A stretch of 41,761 nucleotides of DNA from the NCBI GenBank assembly GCA_031362985.1, contig JANLTO010000141.1:1-41761 (forward strand). Reading direction: 5' to 3'. How positions within the stretch are numbered: position 1 is the stretch's first letter; each line of letters starts with the position of its first letter. The notes under the pieces were generated by a model that was not told the DNA's origin, ran no database searches, and saw only the letters and a list, made by a program, of their open reading frames with translations. Shown here piece by piece: positions 1 to 8,200 of the stretch. The translations under genes were made by a program, and so were the position numbers. The DNA comes from SHZL01 sp031362985. GTDB taxonomy: Bacteria > Pseudomonadota > Gammaproteobacteria > Xanthomonadales > SZUA-36.

Positions 1-41
1 GTTTAAATTGAAGCATGTCAATTAAACAAGTTGCTTAAACC

Positions 42-75
42 AAAACGGCGAAAGCATGATAGCAATCGCCGTTTT
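42..75 (-). terminator. Hairpin downstream of tRNA-Gly
   Basis: A perfect 10-bp inverted repeat (aaaacggcga at 42-51, tcgccgtttt at 66-75) encloses a 14-base loop. It lies 6 bases past the 3' end of the tRNA-Gly gene on the minus strand. Read on that strand, the stem ends in four T, a short U-tract, so a factor-independent terminator is plausible. The stem is symmetric and could also stop transcription arriving from the left. A second, AT-rich hairpin (1-11 with 18-27, one bulged base) lies further left. Confidence 0.55.
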
Positions 76-81
76 GTTATT

Positions 82-157
82 TGGAGCGGGAAACGAGGCT
101 CGAACTCGCGACCTCAACCTTGGCAAGGTTGCGCTCTACCAACTGAGCTATTCCCGC
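82..157 (-). tRNA. tRNA-Gly (anticodon GCC)
   Basis: The minus strand folds as a canonical 76-nt tRNA. The acceptor stem GCGGGAA pairs fully with TTCCCGC. The D arm carries AGCTCAGTTGGTAGAGC. The anticodon arm is CAACC-TTGCCAA-GGTTG, which places GCC at positions 34-36, and the T arm contains TTCGAGC. The 3' CCA is encoded at 84-82. It decodes the glycine codons GGC and GGU. It has its own strong promoter just upstream and a hairpin just downstream, so it looks like a single-gene transcription unit, divergent from infA. Confidence 0.96.
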
Positions 158-170
158 AGTAAGGGAGCGT

Positions 171-198
171 ATTTTAAGTGACTACCCCCCGGTGTCAA
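171..198 (-). promoter_or_regulatory. Sigma-70 promoter of tRNA-Gly
   Basis: On the minus strand a perfect -35 TTGACA (198-193), a 16-base spacer and a -10 TAAAAT (176-171) end 13 bases before the first tRNA nucleotide at 157. The run between the -10 and the tRNA starts ACGCTCCC, a GC-rich discriminator typical of stable-RNA promoters under stringent control. The control is inferred; the box matches are seen directly. Confidence 0.78.
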
Positions 199-290
199 CT
201 CCGCTGTGAATTTGCCCGCCGTGCAATCCGTGCTTTCGATCTGGGCCCGAGGGTGGCACAATAGCCGTCCCAAATCCCAGGCTGGAGAAT

Positions 291-509
291 ATGGCGAAAG
301 AAGATGTAATTGAAATGGACGGCAAAGTTCTGGAAACGCTGCCCAATACGATGTTCCGCGTTGAACTGGATAACGGCCACCTGGTCACTGCACATATTTC
401 CGGCCGTATGCGCAAACACTATATCCGCATCCTCACCGGCGACAAGGTTAAAGTGGAGCTGACTCCTTACGACCTGACCAAAGGCAGGATCACCTACCGT
501 ACCAAGTAA
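291..509 (+). CDS. infA: Translation initiation factor IF-1
   Basis: The 72-residue product is the usual length for bacterial IF-1 and consists of a single S1-like OB-fold. It starts MAKEDVIEMDGKVLETLPN and ends ITYRTK, close to the E. coli protein throughout. IF-1 binds the A site of the 30S subunit during initiation together with IF-2 and IF-3. The ATG at 291 follows GGAG at 282-285. The neighbour clpA converges on it, as clpA and infA do in E. coli, where a tRNA-Ser gene also lies between them. Here a tRNA-Gly instead sits upstream of infA on the other strand. No aat gene is present beside it. Confidence 0.97.
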   Translation: MAKEDVIEMDGKVLETLPNTMFRVELDNGHLVTAHISGRMRKHYIRILTGDKVKVELTPYDLTKGRITYRTK

Positions 510-533
510 GAAACCCAATTTCGATCGAAGCAG

Positions 534-585
534 CCCCGCTAAGGCAGGGGTCCGGCCCCGCCAGGCAGATCCCAGCCCAGGCGGG
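534..585. terminator. Two GC-rich hairpins between convergent infA and clpA
   Basis: The 81-base gap between the stop codons of infA (+) and clpA (-) holds two inverted repeats. One is CCCCGC (534-539) with GCAGGGG (544-550). The other is CCCGCC (557-562) with GGCGGG (580-585), followed on the plus strand by TAAAATTATT. The position between convergent genes fits termination, but neither hairpin has a clean U-tract on either strand, so this is a weak call. Confidence 0.3.
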
Positions 586-590
586 TAAAA

Positions 591-2885
591 TTATTCCGCA
601 GCAGCAGGCAACTCCCCGGTACTCGCCAGTTTCGCAATCACCTTGATTTGCAGCTTGTCGCCCTTACCACGCGGCGCATTGACCCGAACTTCCCCACCCT
701 CGGTCAGATCACCGAACAACAGGTCGTCTGCCAGCGGGCGCTTGATTTGCTCCTGGATGACTCGCCGCATGGGACGCGCACCCATTTTCGGGTCAAAGCC
801 TTTTTCAGCCAGCCATTCCCGTGCAGTGCGGGTCACTGCAATCGAAACGTTCTTGAGCGCCAGTTGTTCTTCCAGTTCGAGCACAAATTTGTCCACCACT
901 TTCAGGATAATGGACAAATCCAGCGCGCGGAAACTGATGATGGCATCAAGGCGGTTGCGAAACTCAGGAGCAAATGTCTTGCGAATGACTTCCATGGCAT
1001 CCGTGGAGTGGTCCTGCTCGGTGAAACCAATGGAGCGGCGGGCGCTGAGTTGCGCACCGGCATTGGTGGTCATCACCAGTATGACGTTGCGGAAATCCGC
1101 TTCGCGGCCGCTGGCGTCGGTGAGCTTGCCATGATCCATCACTTGCAACAGGATGTTGAAAATATCCGGATGGGCTTTTTCCACTTCATCCAGCAACAGC
1201 ACGGCATGGGGGTTGCGGGTCACCGCCTCGGTAAGCAATCCGCCACGGTCAAAGCCAACGTAGCCGGGGGGTGAACCGACCAGCCGTGAGACGGAGTGCG
1301 ATTCCATGTATTCCGACATGTCAAAGCGTATCAACTCGATGCCCATGGTCAAGGCCAGCTGGCGGGTCACTTCGGTCTTGCCGACCCCGGTAGGTCCGGC
1401 AAAGAGGAAAGAACCGATAGGCTTGCCCTCTTCGCCCAGCCCGGAACGGGCCATCTTGATGGCCGCCGCCAATGCGCCGATGGCCTCATCCTGGCCGAAC
1501 ACCACCAACTTGAGATCACGTTCAAGGCTGCGCAACGCGTCCCGATCCGTCCGGGATACCTGCTTCGCAGGAATTCGCGCAATATGCGCAACGATTTGCT
1601 CGATATCGTGTTCGTCGATAATTACTTTGCGCTCGCCTTCGGGCAGAGTTCTCTGCCGTGCGCCCGCCTCGTCAATCACGTCTATGGCTTTATCCGGCAG
1701 TTGGCGGTCATTGATATGACGGGCGGCCAGTTCCGCCGCAGCAGTCAGGGCGCTATCGGTGTACTGCACATGGTGGTGGTCTTCAAAGCGGCTTTTGAGT
1801 CCGCGCAAAATTTCCACGGTTTCGGCCACGCTGGGCTCGGCGATATCAATTTTCTGAAACCGCCGTGCGAGCGCCCGGTCCTTCTCGAATACGCTGCGAA
1901 ACTCCTGGAAGGTGGTGGAGCCAATGCAGCGCAATTCACCGGATGCCAGCATGGGCTTGATCAGGTTGGATGCGTCCATCACCCCACCGGAGGCCGCGCC
2001 GGCGCCAATGATGGTGTGTATTTCATCAATAAACAGGATGGACCCGGGTTGCTCCAGTAACTCGGCTACTACCGCTTTCAGGCGTTTTTCAAAATCGCCG
2101 CGATACTTGGTGCCAGCCAGAAGGGAACCCAGGTCCAGTGCGTAAATCGTTGCATCGGCGAGGATCTCAGGCACTTCCTTACGCACAATGCGCAAGGCCA
2201 GGCCCTCGGCCATGGCGGTTTTCCCCACACCCGCTTCACCGACAAACAAGGGGTTATTCTTGCGCCTGCGGCACAGCACCTGGATGGTGCGCTCAATTTC
2301 GCTGGCCCGGCCAATCAAAGGATCAATGTGATCTTCCAGTGCGCGCTGGTTCAGGTTTGAGGTGAAGCGCGCCAGGGCGCCGTCACGCTTATCCGGGTGT
2401 TCATCCTGCGCGTCCAGGATTTCCGGGCCCTTGGCGGCAGACTGGCTGCCGTCAACGCGGCTGAGCCCATGCGAAAGATAGTTGACTACTTCCAGACGAG
2501 TGACGTCGTGCCGGTGCAGCAGATAACACGCGTACGCATCCTTCTCGCTGAATATGGCCACCAGGACATTGGCCCCCAGGACCTCTTCCTTGCCGGCAGA
2601 TTGCACGTGGTACAGCGCACGCTGCAGCACGCGCTGGAAACCGATGGTTGGCTGGGTGTCCCGGGTGTCGCCGTCCTTGAGCAGGGGTACGGTATCTTCC
2701 AAAACCTTGCGAATTTCCTTTTCCAGGGCAATCGTATCCGCACCACACGCGCTCAGTATTCCCAGCGCCGAGGCATTGTCCAGCAAGGCGAGCAGCATGT
2801 GCTCAACCGTGAGGAACTCGTGGCGCTGTTCGCGGGCTTCCTGATAGGCCTGGCTGATCGACAGTTCCAACTCCTTGCTGAACAT
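591..2885 (-). CDS. clpA: ATP-dependent Clp protease ATP-binding subunit ClpA
   Basis: ClpA is the AAA+ unfoldase that feeds substrates into ClpP. The product has 764 residues (E. coli ClpA 758). An N-terminal double Clp repeat covers about 1-145. D1 has Walker A GEAGVGKT at 216-223 and Walker B with FIDEIH at about 285-290. D2 has Walker A GPTGVGKT at 497-504 and LLLDE at about 563-567. The ClpP-docking loop IGF is at 619-621, so it should couple to ClpP, which is not in this window. The chosen ATG at 2885 shares one base with the clpS stop (TGATG), a translational-coupling arrangement. An in-frame start seven codons upstream inside clpS is less likely. Confidence 0.97.
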   Translation of the reverse strand: MFSKELELSISQAYQEAREQRHEFLTVEHMLLALLDNASALGILSACGADTIALEKEIRKVLEDTVPLLKDGDTRDTQPTIGFQRVLQRALYHVQSAGKEEVLGANVLVAIFSEKDAYACYLLHRHDVTRLEVVNYLSHGLSRVDGSQSAAKGPEILDAQDEHPDKRDGALARFTSNLNQRALEDHIDPLIGRASEIERTIQVLCRRRKNNPLFVGEAGVGKTAMAEGLALRIVRKEVPEILADATIYALDLGSLLAGTKYRGDFEKRLKAVVAELLEQPGSILFIDEIHTIIGAGAASGGVMDASNLIKPMLASGELRCIGSTTFQEFRSVFEKDRALARRFQKIDIAEPSVAETVEILRGLKSRFEDHHHVQYTDSALTAAAELAARHINDRQLPDKAIDVIDEAGARQRTLPEGERKVIIDEHDIEQIVAHIARIPAKQVSRTDRDALRSLERDLKLVVFGQDEAIGALAAAIKMARSGLGEEGKPIGSFLFAGPTGVGKTEVTRQLALTMGIELIRFDMSEYMESHSVSRLVGSPPGYVGFDRGGLLTEAVTRNPHAVLLLDEVEKAHPDIFNILLQVMDHGKLTDASGREADFRNVILVMTTNAGAQLSARRSIGFTEQDHSTDAMEVIRKTFAPEFRNRLDAIISFRALDLSIILKVVDKFVLELEEQLALKNVSIAVTRTAREWLAEKGFDPKMGARPMRRVIQEQIKRPLADDLLFGDLTEGGEVRVNAPRGKGDKLQIKVIAKLASTGELPAAAE

Positions 2886-3205
2886 CAGGTCTTCTCCATG
2901 GTGCACTTGAGGGGGTGCTCGTTCTGACGCGAGAACTCATTAACCTGGACTACCTTGGTTTCTGCAATCTCGTACGTGAACACACCGCAAACTCCCTTGC
3001 CACGAGTATGCACGTGTAACATGACCTGTGTCGCACGATCATGGTTCATGTTGAAAAATACACGCAGGATTTCGATCACGAATTCCATAGGCGTATAGTC
3101 GTCATTCAACAGGATGACCCTGTACATGGGCGGAAGTTCGACTTCCGGTCGGGCTTCCTTAAGCTCCGTACCCTGTGCTTTCCTGTATTCCAGATCATGT
3201 GCCAT
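2885..3205 (-). CDS. clpS: ATP-dependent Clp protease adaptor ClpS
   Basis: ClpS hands N-degron substrates, and other targets, to ClpA and blocks SsrA-tagged substrates. The 106-residue product has an acidic, flexible N-terminal segment (about 1-23) followed by the core fold. The core carries YRVILLNDDYTPMEFVI, with the NDD substrate-pocket motif, and a later HTRGKGVCGVFT stretch; both are typical of the family. It is the first gene of the clpS-clpA operon, and its TGA overlaps the clpA ATG by one base. No clear Shine-Dalgarno sequence is visible before the ATG. The 136 bases upstream contain a palindromic repeat and are shared with the divergent mnmA. Confidence 0.97.
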   Translation of the reverse strand: MAHDLEYRKAQGTELKEARPEVELPPMYRVILLNDDYTPMEFVIEILRVFFNMNHDRATQVMLHVHTRGKGVCGVFTYEIAETKVVQVNEFSRQNEHPLKCTMEKT

Positions 3206-3248
3206 GGGTTGATTTTAACTGAGCCAACCGGGTGAGTCGATAAGAGAC

Positions 3249-3317
3249 GGGGTCAGAGTATTTACTCTGGAGAGTAATGGGGCCAAAGTATTTACCCTGG
3301 CACTTTACTCTGGCCCC
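3249..3317. repeat. REP-like palindromic repeat between clpS and mnmA
   Basis: Two imperfect 22-base direct repeats lie at 3249-3270 (starting GGGGTCAGAGTATTTA) and 3279-3300 (starting GGGGCCAAAGTATTTA). The 3' part TACTCTGGCCCC (3306-3317) is the inverted complement of the head of both units, with a single mismatch or G-T pair, so either unit can fold with it into a GC-clamped hairpin. Motifs of the form GGGGTCAGAGTA...CTCTGACCCC are, to my knowledge, widespread in gammaproteobacterial intergenic regions and linked to REP-associated transposases. No transposase is present here. The array occupies the whole clpS/mnmA promoter region. Confidence 0.6.
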
Positions 3318-3341
3318 CTTTCGGTTTTCCGGAATGGCCCC

Positions 3342-4520
3342 ATGTATCGCAGTGTGAGCAAACCCGGCAATCAGCATTCATCCGCATTAACCATGGTCGC
3401 CATGTCGGGCGGCGTTGATTCGTCCGTAGCTGCGCTGTGCCTCAAACAGCAGGGCCGGGACATTGCGGGCCTGTTCATGAAAAACTGGGAGGAAGACGAC
3501 AGGTTAGGGGCCTGCCCGTCAGAGCAAGACGTTGCCGATGCGCTGGCCGTGGCCGAAAGCATGGGCATAAACCTGCACCGGAGAAATTTCTCTGCGGAAT
3601 ACTGGGACTTCGTGTTTGAAGAATTCCTTGCAGAATACCGGGCTGGCAGAACACCCAACCCCGATGTCCTGTGTAACCGCGAGATCAAGTTCAAAACGTT
3701 CTTTCAGCATGCCCGCGACCTTGGAGCTGAGCGTATCGCTACCGGGCATTACGCACGCATAGCTGAAACTGACGGGGGGTATCGCTTGCTCAGGGGCAAG
3801 GATGCCAACAAGGACCAGAGCTATTTTCTCTACACGCTGGCACAGGAACAGCTGGCTCGTACAGAATTTCCCGTGGGGGAACTGCATAAACCGCTGGTGC
3901 GCCAAATGGCCCAGGCCGCAGGCATCGGCGTCCACTCCAAGAAAGACAGCACCGGCATCTGTTTTATCGGTGAGCGAAATTTCCGGCAGTTTCTGACCAG
4001 CTATATAACCGCCGAACCGGGGGAAATTCGCACGCCGGAAGGCGTGGTCATAGGCGAACACCATGGCCTGATGTTTCATACCCTGGGCCAGCGGCAGGGA
4101 CTGGGTATTGGCGGCGTGCGCGGCTTTGAGGATGCGCCCTGGTATGTGTTGCACAAAGACATGCAAGAGAATGTTTTGTACGCCGGCCAGGACCACGACC
4201 ATCCGTGGCTGCTGGCCACGTGCTTGCGCGCCAGCCAATTAAGTTGGATCTCTGGCCATCCGCCCACTGCCGGCAGTCGCCTGCATGCACAGGTTCGATA
4301 CCGTCAGCAGGCACAGGCCTGCGTCGTAACTGAAGTAAGCGAGGGCTGCCTTGGTCTTGAGTTTGACCAACCGCAGCGGGCCATCACGCCCGGCCAGTCG
4401 GTAGTGCTGTACCACGATACAGTCTGCCTCGGCGGCGGTATCATTGACGCTTCGAATGCTCCGCCAGACACGGCAATTAAGCAATCGGATTCATTCAAAA
4501 TCGGGGTTAAATCACCATGA
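3342..4520 (+). CDS. mnmA: tRNA-specific 2-thiouridylase MnmA
   Basis: MnmA inserts the sulfur of 2-thiouridine at wobble position 34 of tRNA-Lys, -Glu and -Gln, using ATP activation and a persulfide relayed from the Tus system. The 392-residue product has the PP-loop SGGVDSS at 22-28, the catalytic Cys111 in NPDVLCNREIKF and the second catalytic Cys207 in STGICFIGER. The conserved GHYAR and KDQSYFLY stretches are also present. The ATG at 3342 gives about 17 residues before the core. An in-frame GTG at 3354 is a shorter alternative, and neither has a convincing ribosome-binding site. The stop codon overlaps the hflD start by four bases (ATGA), the usual mnmA-hflD pairing. Confidence 0.96.
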   Translation: MYRSVSKPGNQHSSALTMVAMSGGVDSSVAALCLKQQGRDIAGLFMKNWEEDDRLGACPSEQDVADALAVAESMGINLHRRNFSAEYWDFVFEEFLAEYRAGRTPNPDVLCNREIKFKTFFQHARDLGAERIATGHYARIAETDGGYRLLRGKDANKDQSYFLYTLAQEQLARTEFPVGELHKPLVRQMAQAAGIGVHSKKDSTGICFIGERNFRQFLTSYITAEPGEIRTPEGVVIGEHHGLMFHTLGQRQGLGIGGVRGFEDAPWYVLHKDMQENVLYAGQDHDHPWLLATCLRASQLSWISGHPPTAGSRLHAQVRYRQQAQACVVTEVSEGCLGLEFDQPQRAITPGQSVVLYHDTVCLGGGIIDASNAPPDTAIKQSDSFKIGVKSP

Positions 4521-5143
4521 AAGAACGAACGCTGGCGCTCGCCGGAGTTATGCAGGCCACCGAACTGGTGCGGCAAGCCGCGTGGCACGGGACCTGGTCT
4601 GGATTTGCAGCCACTGCCAGCCTCAATTCACTGTTCCGCCTGGAAGCCGAGTCGGTGGACCTCGTTTACGGTGGAAAGAAAAACCTGCGTCTGGGGCTCG
4701 AAACCCTGATTGCCGCACTGCAGGGCGAGTCGCGTTATGCTGAAGTGCTGCGCTACGCCATTGGCCTGTTCCAGATCGAACGGCGCTTTGTTCGCTCCGG
4801 CCAGATACAGGAAACGGTGGGAACGCGGCTGGAGCAGATTGCAGCCACCGGTGCAACACTGGAAGAGCATGAGCGCCAGGATCACCAGGCCGAAGAAATA
4901 GCGGTGCTCTATTCCGAGACCATCAGCCAGTTATCCCCTCGCATCATGGTCAATGGCAAACCGCAGTTTCTCAAGATCGATCGCACCGTCAATTGGGTAC
5001 GTACCTTGTTGCTGGCAGGTCTACGTTCAGCCGTGCTGTGGGACCAACTCGGTGGTGGCCGGCTGGAGTTGATGTTTGGCAGGAAGAAAATCCTGGAGGA
5101 AGCGACCGCCTTGCTGCTGGGCAATCCGCCGCAGCACGACTAG
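4517..5143 (+). CDS. hflD: High frequency lysogenization protein HflD homolog
   Basis: The 208-residue, mostly helical product matches the HflD/YcfC family in length and sequence (ALAGVMQATELVRQAA near the start, ASLNSLFRLEAESV, PRIMVNG). In E. coli HflD is a membrane-associated protein that binds lambda CII; its role in uninfected cells is unclear. It is translationally coupled to mnmA through an ATGA overlap. In E. coli purB follows; here purB is missing and acnA comes next. The TAG stop codon (5141-5143) is part of the CTAG that borders a MITE-like element, so the element's insertion site coincides with the end of this gene. Confidence 0.93.
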   Translation: MKERTLALAGVMQATELVRQAAWHGTWSGFAATASLNSLFRLEAESVDLVYGGKKNLRLGLETLIAALQGESRYAEVLRYAIGLFQIERRFVRSGQIQETVGTRLEQIAATGATLEEHERQDHQAEEIAVLYSETISQLSPRIMVNGKPQFLKIDRTVNWVRTLLLAGLRSAVLWDQLGGGRLELMFGRKKILEEATALLLGNPPQHD

Positions 5144-5306
5144 TGGCCTGTAACAGCCAAAGCGGTACTGATCCGGGTGATGGCTCGCGTACCGGGGCAA
5201 GGCGCGAGGAGGAGTCATAGCAAGCGCTATGGCGACGACGATCAACGCCGCATCGGTGCGTGAGGCGCGCCCAGGCAGTATTGATTTGGCTGTTACAGGT
5301 CACTAG
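5140..5306. mobile_element. MITE-like element, 167 bp including flanking CTAG
   Basis: The terminal inverted repeats are 18 bases long: TGGCCTGTAACAGCCAAA at 5144-5161, and TTTGGCTGTTACAGGTCA at 5285-5302, which is its complement with one mismatch. Both ends are bordered by CTAG (5140-5143 and 5303-5306), as expected for a 4-bp target duplication of the YTAR type made by IS5-group transposases. That family link is inferred. The interior contains the small palindrome CATAGC-AAGC-GCTATG (5216-5231) and no open reading frame that could be a transposase. It sits between hflD and acnA. A solo copy of the terminal repeat lies at 36821-36842. Confidence 0.7.
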
Positions 5307-5445
5307 CCTTCTGCACGGCCTGGCAGGCTGAAGATTCATGCTGTGTTTGGCTGCTGTTTTTGACTGTTCCGGGCAGCGTCGATCGGTGATAATTACCGGC
5401 AGGTTTATATATCTCTATTGCGTTTGCACAGAACTGGAGAAAGTA

Positions 5446-8187
5446 ATGGGTGACTCGTTTTCAACAGATTCGTTTGCCACTTTGGACGTACTGCGTGTCA
5501 AAGGCAGCGAATTTCGCTATTTCAGCCTGGAAAAACTGGGCCAGGTGCATGACATCAGTCGCCTGCCCTTCAGCCTGAAAATCCTGCTGGAAAATCTTCT
5601 GCGGCACGAAGACGGAGTTAACGTCAGTGCCAGTGAAATCGAAGCGATGTGCCACTGGGACCCCAAGGCAGAACCCGGCACGGAGATCGCATTTACACCG
5701 GCACGCGTGGTGTTACAGGACTTCACCGGTGTCCCCGCGGTGGTCGACCTTGCTGCCATGCGCGACGCCATGACGGCACTTGGCGGCAAGGCCAGCCAGA
5801 TCAACCCCTTGTCGCCTGCTGAGCTGGTTATCGACCACTCGGTGCAAGTGGACAGTTATGGCCAGGCAGATTCGCTGGATCTGAATAACCGCATTGAATT
5901 TCAGCGCAACGAAGAACGCTATAGCTTCCTGCGCTGGGGACAAAGCGCATTCACCAATTTCCGTGTGGTTCCGCCCAACACCGGCATCGTGCACCAGGTA
6001 AACCTTGAGCACCTGGCCCGGGTTGTGTTTGGCGTCAACGGCATGGCCTATCCGGACACCGTGGTTGGCACGGACTCCCACACCACCATGATCAACGGTA
6101 TCGGCGTACTGGGATGGGGCGTAGGTGGCATCGAGGCGGAAGCCGCCATGCTGGGCCAGGCCATCACCATGCTGATTCCGCAAGTGGTTGGTTTCCGCCT
6201 CAGCGGCAGCCTGCCGGAAGGCGCTACGGCGACCGACCTGGTGCTGACCGTCACCCAGATGCTGCGCAAACACGGGGTAGTGGGTAAATTCGTGGAATTT
6301 TTCGGCAGCGGCCTCAAAGACTTGCCTTTGGCTGATCGCGCGACCATTTCCAACATGGCCCCGGAATACGGCGCCACCTGCGGAATTTTCCCGATTGACG
6401 CCGAGAGCCTGCGTTATTTGAAGTTATCCGGCCGGCCAGATGAGCAAGTGGCTTTGGTGGAAGCTTACGCCAGGGCCCAGGGCCTGTTTCATTCACCTGG
6501 GCAGCCAGAAGCCCACTACAGCTCAACCCTTGAACTCGATATGTCCCGGGTCATGCCCAGCCTGGCTGGCCCCAAACGGCCACAGGATCGCGTGTTGCTG
6601 CAGGATGCGGCGCAAAATTATGCCGACAATGTGAGGGACTTAACCAAGGATCGCGCTCCAGCCACTTGCGCCGAGGCCCGTTTTGAAGGCGAAGGCGGCG
6701 GATCCGGCGAGGGTAGTGGCCAAGTTGGACACGCGCCGTTGGCCACGGTAGAGCATAAAGGCGAGCGCTTTGAATTGACCGATGGCGCAGTGGTCATCGC
6801 AGCCATTACCTCGTGCACTAACACCTCAAACCCGAAAGTCATGCTGGGTGCAGGTCTGCTGGCGCGTAATGCGGTAGCGAGGGGTTTGCGCGTCAAGCCC
6901 TGGGTCAAAACCTCGCTTGGACCTGGTTCCCGTGTAGTGACGGACTATCTGAACAAAGCCGGGTTGACAGATGCCCTGGAGACGCTGGGCTTCAACGTGG
7001 TGGGCTATGGTTGCACCACCTGCATCGGCAATTCCGGCCCCCTGCCTGACCCGATTGCCAGAGCCATACGGGAACACGACCTTGCGGCTGTGTCGGTGCT
7101 TTCCGGGAACCGCAATTTCGAAGGTCGTGTGCATGCCGATGTGAAAATGAACTACCTCGCGTCACCGCCGCTGGTCGTGGCCTATGCCCTGGCCGGTCGG
7201 ATGGATGTAGATCTGACGCGTGATCCGCTCGGTTACGACCCGGACGGCAAGCCAGTCATGCTCAGGGACATTTGGCCCTCGAACCGGGAAATCCAGGATG
7301 TTGTCGACGCCAATGTGACCTCGGCCATGTTCAAGTCCAGCTATGCCAGTGTGTTCAAGGGCGATGAGCGCTGGAACAGCATCAAGTCACCCACAGGCGA
7401 AAAATTTGACTGGCAGGATGACTCCACCTACGTGCAGAACCCCCCTTATTTCCGGGGAATGACACACCAGGTTCCAGCCCTGCCTGTTATCCGGCAAGCG
7501 CGCTGCCTGGCGCTGCTGGGTGACTCCATCACCACGGATCACATTTCTCCGGCGGGTTCGATCAAGGAAGCCTCACCCGCAGGCGCCTACCTGAAAAGCA
7601 AGGGCGTGCAGAAAGTCGATTTCAATTCCTATGGGTCACGCCGCGGCAACCACGAAGTCATGATGCGCGGAACGTTTGCCAATGTGCGCCTGCGCAATCT
7701 GCTGGCTCCGGGCACCGAGGGAGGCTGGACCACTTTTCAGCCCGGTGGAAATCAAATGAGCATTTATGATGCCGCCATGCAGTACCAGGCGGAAGGCACC
7801 CCTCTGGTCATCCTTGCTGGCAAGGAATACGGCACTGGCTCATCGCGTGACTGGGCGGCCAAGGGCACCAACCTACTGGGGGTCAAGGCGGTGATTACCG
7901 AGAGTTTCGAACGCATTCACCGTTCCAACCTGGTGGGGATGGGTATCCTGCCACTTAATTTCCTGGCAGGTGAATCGGCGCAAAGTTTGGATCTGACTGG
8001 AAAAGAATTGTTTGATATTGAAGAACTTACAATAGGTAATTCAAGTAATATCACAGTACTGGCAACCGCAGAAGATGGCAAAGTGACCCGTTTCCAGGCC
8101 AAAGTTCGCATCGACACGCCGAAGGAGTGGGAGTATTACCAGCACGGTGGAATTCTGCACTACGTGCTGCGGCAACTGGCAGCCTGA
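5446..8187 (+). CDS. acnA: Aconitate hydratase AcnA
   Basis: This is the [4Fe-4S] enzyme of the TCA and glyoxylate cycles that interconverts citrate and isocitrate via cis-aconitate, of the AcnA/IRP1 type. The 913-residue product (E. coli AcnA 891) has the cluster ligands Cys457 in ITSCTNTSNP and Cys523/Cys526 in YGCTTCIGNSGP. It also has TDSHTTM in the N-terminal part and the swivel-domain motif GTGSSRDWAAKG. A Gly/Ser-rich linker at about 413-425 precedes the LTDGAVVIAAIT strand. The ATG at 5446 follows GGAG at 5436-5439. An upstream ATG at 5338 would add 36 residues unlike the family. The 139 bases between the MITE-like element and the start are AT-richer and presumably hold the promoter, but no box pair is convincing. 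Confidence 0.97.
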   Translation: MGDSFSTDSFATLDVLRVKGSEFRYFSLEKLGQVHDISRLPFSLKILLENLLRHEDGVNVSASEIEAMCHWDPKAEPGTEIAFTPARVVLQDFTGVPAVVDLAAMRDAMTALGGKASQINPLSPAELVIDHSVQVDSYGQADSLDLNNRIEFQRNEERYSFLRWGQSAFTNFRVVPPNTGIVHQVNLEHLARVVFGVNGMAYPDTVVGTDSHTTMINGIGVLGWGVGGIEAEAAMLGQAITMLIPQVVGFRLSGSLPEGATATDLVLTVTQMLRKHGVVGKFVEFFGSGLKDLPLADRATISNMAPEYGATCGIFPIDAESLRYLKLSGRPDEQVALVEAYARAQGLFHSPGQPEAHYSSTLELDMSRVMPSLAGPKRPQDRVLLQDAAQNYADNVRDLTKDRAPATCAEARFEGEGGGSGEGSGQVGHAPLATVEHKGERFELTDGAVVIAAITSCTNTSNPKVMLGAGLLARNAVARGLRVKPWVKTSLGPGSRVVTDYLNKAGLTDALETLGFNVVGYGCTTCIGNSGPLPDPIARAIREHDLAAVSVLSGNRNFEGRVHADVKMNYLASPPLVVAYALAGRMDVDLTRDPLGYDPDGKPVMLRDIWPSNREIQDVVDANVTSAMFKSSYASVFKGDERWNSIKSPTGEKFDWQDDSTYVQNPPYFRGMTHQVPALPVIRQARCLALLGDSITTDHISPAGSIKEASPAGAYLKSKGVQKVDFNSYGSRRGNHEVMMRGTFANVRLRNLLAPGTEGGWTTFQPGGNQMSIYDAAMQYQAEGTPLVILAGKEYGTGSSRDWAAKGTNLLGVKAVITESFERIHRSNLVGMGILPLNFLAGESAQSLDLTGKELFDIEELTIGNSSNITVLATAEDGKVTRFQAKVRIDTPKEWEYYQHGGILHYVLRQLAA

Positions 8188-8200
8188 GCCTGGCAGGCGC

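Noticed and set aside
82..157. tRNA-Gly as an integration site for a mobile element
   Set aside because: No repeated tRNA 3' fragment, integrase or foreign gene block is seen nearby.
1296..2060. Plus-strand open frame of 254 residues opposite clpA
   Set aside because: It is antisense to the conserved AAA+ domains, has no recognisable domain and reflects codon bias of the opposite strand.
3519..4238. Minus-strand open frame of 239 residues opposite mnmA
   Set aside because: It is wholly antisense to a well-supported gene and has no family signature.
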